From Clostridiales bacterium UBA6981 (lineage in GTDB: Bacteria; Bacillota; Clostridia; Oscillospirales; Oscillospiraceae): a stretch of 7,336 nucleotides of DNA. Below, piece by piece: positions 5,857 to 7,336 of the stretch (the first letter of the stretch is position 1; every line of letters starts with the position of its first letter). The stretch is from the NCBI GenBank assembly GCA_002450075.1, contig DJYJ01000070.1:5186-12521 (forward strand). Direction: 5' to 3'. The notes beneath the pieces are model-generated. The model ran no database searches, was not told the DNA's origin, and saw only the letters and a list, made by a program, of their open reading frames with translations. Made by a program: the position numbers and the translations under genes.

Positions 5857-7203
5857 TCAAAGCCCGATCGGCTCGCCCCACACGCCGTCGGCGCAGGGGT
5901 GGAAAAGCGGGCGCTCCGCGAGGGGGAAGCGAGCTGTCCAGGGTGCCGCTTCGCTTAGCGCCGCAGCGTTTTGCGGCGTTTTGAGGAGCACGCGCAGGTC
6001 GGGGGAATAGCGGGTGAGGATGCTCTTCAGCATCTCGGGCCGCTCTTCGGAGGGCGCGACGCACAGAAGTTTTCGCTCCGGTCGGGCGGCCGAGAGCAGC
6101 ACGCACAGTCCCGAAAGACTCTCCGGGCCGTGCCGATCGGCATGCAGCGTAAGCTCACGCAGCACCTCGCCGCGGCGGGTGCGCCATGTCTCCTTCTCCG
6201 TAAGGGAGAAGAGCGCGTCGAACGCGAGGGCAAGCAGGGCGAGCGTCCTGTCGCTCTCGGCGGAAAAAGCCGTTCCCCTCCGCTCGGCGGCGGGACGCGG
6301 CGGAGCGGCAAGCGCTTTAGCCGCGGTCGTGATATGCGCCGGGTCAAAGTCGGCGGCGTAGAGCTCGGTCAGCGCAAAGGCCGCGGCCGCACGGCCGGAG
6401 CTGTCCGTTTCCGCGGCGGCGGCAAGCGCGGCGCAGAGCGCCTCGGCCTCGGCGAGATAGCGCCGGTCGTCAAAGACGCGGGCGGCTTTGGCAAGCGCGG
6501 CAAGAAAAAGCGCATTCCAGGAAAGAGAGACGCGTGTGTCGGTGACGATGCCCGCGCGCTGCTCTCGTACGGTGCGCAGCCGTTCGCGGAAGTCGTCATA
6601 GCCCGGCGGGACAAGGTGCCAGCGCTCGTTGAGCAGCAGATTGGGGATGCTGCCCTTGCCGCAGTTGCCTTCTTCGGTGACGTCATAGCACTCGGCAAAG
6701 TGGCGGCCGTCCTCCTCCCCCAGCGTCTCGGCGATCGCCGCGGGCGTGAAGAGGAAAGGAGATTCCTCCGCTCCCGGATCGGCGGCGCAGCGCCCCGCGC
6801 CGAAGAGCCCGGAGGGCAATGCAAGCTCGCGCAAACAGAAGTCGAGCGCCTCCTCGGCCGCGTCGCGGTAAAAGGGCATGTGCCCGCTCTCCCACGCCTC
6901 GGCATAGAGGAAAGCGAGGACGGCGTTGTCGTCCAGACGTTTTTCAAAGCTGGGGCGCAGCCATTCGTTATCGAAGCTCGCAGAGAAGAAGCCGCCGCCG
7001 ATGTGGTCGCGCACGCCGCTGCGCCACAGCGCGCGCAGATCCTCCTCGGCCATGACGCGCCATTTCGTCTCGCCGGTATAGTAGGCGCCGCGCAGCAGAA
7101 GCAGCAGCGAGCTTACGCGGCCGCGGACGTCAAAGTCCTTTTCGCGCATCCGTCCGACGCCGGCGAGCGCCCGCTCGCCCCAGGACAGGTCTTGATCCAT
7201 CAT
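5857..7203 (-). CDS. YyaL/SSP411 (DUF255)-related protein lacking the thioredoxin-like domain
   Basis: A 448-residue protein matching the C-terminal alpha/alpha-barrel part of the YyaL/spermatogenesis-associated protein 20 family. Markers are DHIGGGFFS (66-74), NEWLRPSFEKRLDDNAVLA (79-97, family FEKMLYDN), FYRDAAEEALDF (111-122), VTEEGN (175-180), LSWNALFLAALAKAARVF (227-244), and a C-terminal HPCADGVW resembling the family's YVC...C end. Family members are usually about 600-700 residues and begin with a thioredoxin-like domain; here that domain and the GGFGxAPKFP segment are missing. The gene has its own promoter just upstream, so it is a real short form and not a frameshifted remnant in this window. 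Two adjacent ATGs (7203, 7200) could be the start; GGAG at 7209-7212 fits either. Cytoplasmic (no signal). Function of the family is not established; the fold resembles six-hairpin glycosidases and cellobiose epimerases. Confidence 0.82.
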   Translation of the reverse strand: MMDQDLSWGERALAGVGRMREKDFDVRGRVSSLLLLLRGAYYTGETKWRVMAEEDLRALWRSGVRDHIGGGFFSASFDNEWLRPSFEKRLDDNAVLAFLYAEAWESGHMPFYRDAAEEALDFCLRELALPSGLFGAGRCAADPGAEESPFLFTPAAIAETLGEEDGRHFAECYDVTEEGNCGKGSIPNLLLNERWHLVPPGYDDFRERLRTVREQRAGIVTDTRVSLSWNALFLAALAKAARVFDDRRYLAEAEALCAALAAAAETDSSGRAAAAFALTELYAADFDPAHITTAAKALAAPPRPAAERRGTAFSAESDRTLALLALAFDALFSLTEKETWRTRRGEVLRELTLHADRHGPESLSGLCVLLSAARPERKLLCVAPSEERPEMLKSILTRYSPDLRVLLKTPQNAAALSEAAPWTARFPLAERPLFHPCADGVWGEPIGL

Positions 7204-7215
7204 GTATGCTCCGTA

Positions 7216-7244
7216 TTGAAATCCATCCGTTTTTATTATAAAAT
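7216..7244 (+). promoter_or_regulatory. Divergent plus-strand promoter
   Basis: TTGAAA (7216-7221), 17-base spacer, TAAAAT (7239-7244). Transcription would start near 7251, almost opposite the predicted start of the minus-strand gene, and run into the open frame at 7298, which has a strong Shine-Dalgarno. Confidence 0.65.
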
Positions 7245-7245
7245 G

Positions 7246-7255
7246 ATAGTACTAT
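7246..7255. promoter_or_regulatory. Palindrome between the divergent promoters
   Basis: ATAGTACTAT is a perfect 10-base palindrome covering both predicted transcription starts. Around it a longer inverted pair, ATAAAATG (7238-7245) and CATTTTAT (7265-7272), has 8-base arms. A shared operator is possible; in such AT-rich DNA chance is also possible. Confidence 0.35.
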
Positions 7256-7284
7256 ATTATATACCATTTTATCCCTCATTGCAA
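7256..7284 (-). promoter_or_regulatory. Promoter of the YyaL-like gene
   Basis: On the minus strand TTGCAA (7279-7284), 17-base spacer, consensus -10 TATAAT (7256-7261). Transcription near 7249 gives a leader of about 46 bases. A second TATAAT lies downstream at 7235-7240 but has no matching -35. Confidence 0.8.
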
Positions 7285-7297
7285 GGAGGATGCACAG

Positions 7298-7336
7298 ATG
7301 CGCTGCTGCTTTGATGTAGGGTTTACAATGATGTGT
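7298..7336 (+). CDS. Start of an unidentified gene, cut by the right edge
   Basis: Thirteen open codons (MRCCFDVGFTMMC) run off the window. The call rests on signals and not on the protein: AAGGAGG at 7283-7289 is 8 bases before the ATG, and a TTGAAA-17-TAAAAT promoter lies 53 bases upstream. The gene is divergent from the YyaL-like gene and would share its control region. Too short to identify; the CC pair at residues 3-4 and a third Cys at 13 are noted. Confidence 0.55.
   Translation, partial: MRCCFDVGFTMMC

Noticed and set aside
5849..5863. Small hairpin overlapping the YyaL-like stop codon as a terminator
   Set aside because: Only about five weak pairs with a G-T wobble, and the T-run starts some 10-20 bases later; not a convincing intrinsic terminator.
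5971..7314. 447-codon open frame on the plus strand
   Set aside because: Antisense to the YyaL-like gene, which has recognisable family motifs; the antisense protein is Arg/Gly-rich without domains.

Overview
The window looks like a chromosomal segment of a low-to-mid GC Gram-positive (Firmicutes/Clostridia type, possibly an Oscillospirales-like gut anaerobe). The support is LplB/YtcP-type sugar permeases, a YesL-family membrane protein, a LysM-only exported protein, strong purine-rich Shine-Dalgarno sites, sigma-A-like promoters and intrinsic terminators. The exact taxon is not visible from the sequence.

Layout. Positions 1-1332 (minus strand) hold two carbohydrate ABC-transporter permease genes in tandem; the second runs off the left edge. 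Positions 1333-1636 are a divergent control region with a strong minus-strand promoter, a weaker plus-strand promoter, repeated TTGCAC-type half-sites (two inside palindromes) and a stem-loop in the permease leader. Positions 1637-4115 (plus strand) are a tightly overlapping operon: LacI-family regulator, YesL/DUF624 membrane protein, and an unrecognised single-pass membrane protein. Two intrinsic terminators at 4136-4215 separate this operon from a convergent minus-strand gene (4245-5726) for a secreted protein with six LysM domains. Upstream of that, also on the minus strand, is a short YyaL/SSP411-related protein (5857-7203) that lacks the thioredoxin-like N-terminal domain usual in the family. 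Its promoter overlaps a divergent plus-strand promoter serving a gene of which only the first 13 codons are in the window.

How the genes work together. The left half is most simply a sugar or oligosaccharide uptake locus. The permeases would import the substrate with a binding protein that lies outside the window, and the divergent LacI protein probably regulates them and perhaps itself through the TTGCAC sites. YesL and the membrane protein after it are co-expressed with the regulator, but their roles are unknown. The LysM protein (cell-wall binding) and the YyaL-like protein look like independent transcription units. No RNA genes, CRISPR arrays or mobile elements were seen. The less explained parts are the membrane protein with a terminator-like palindrome in its first codons, the hinge-less LacI, the cysteine pattern of the LysM repeats, and the palindrome between the two promoters at 7216-7284.
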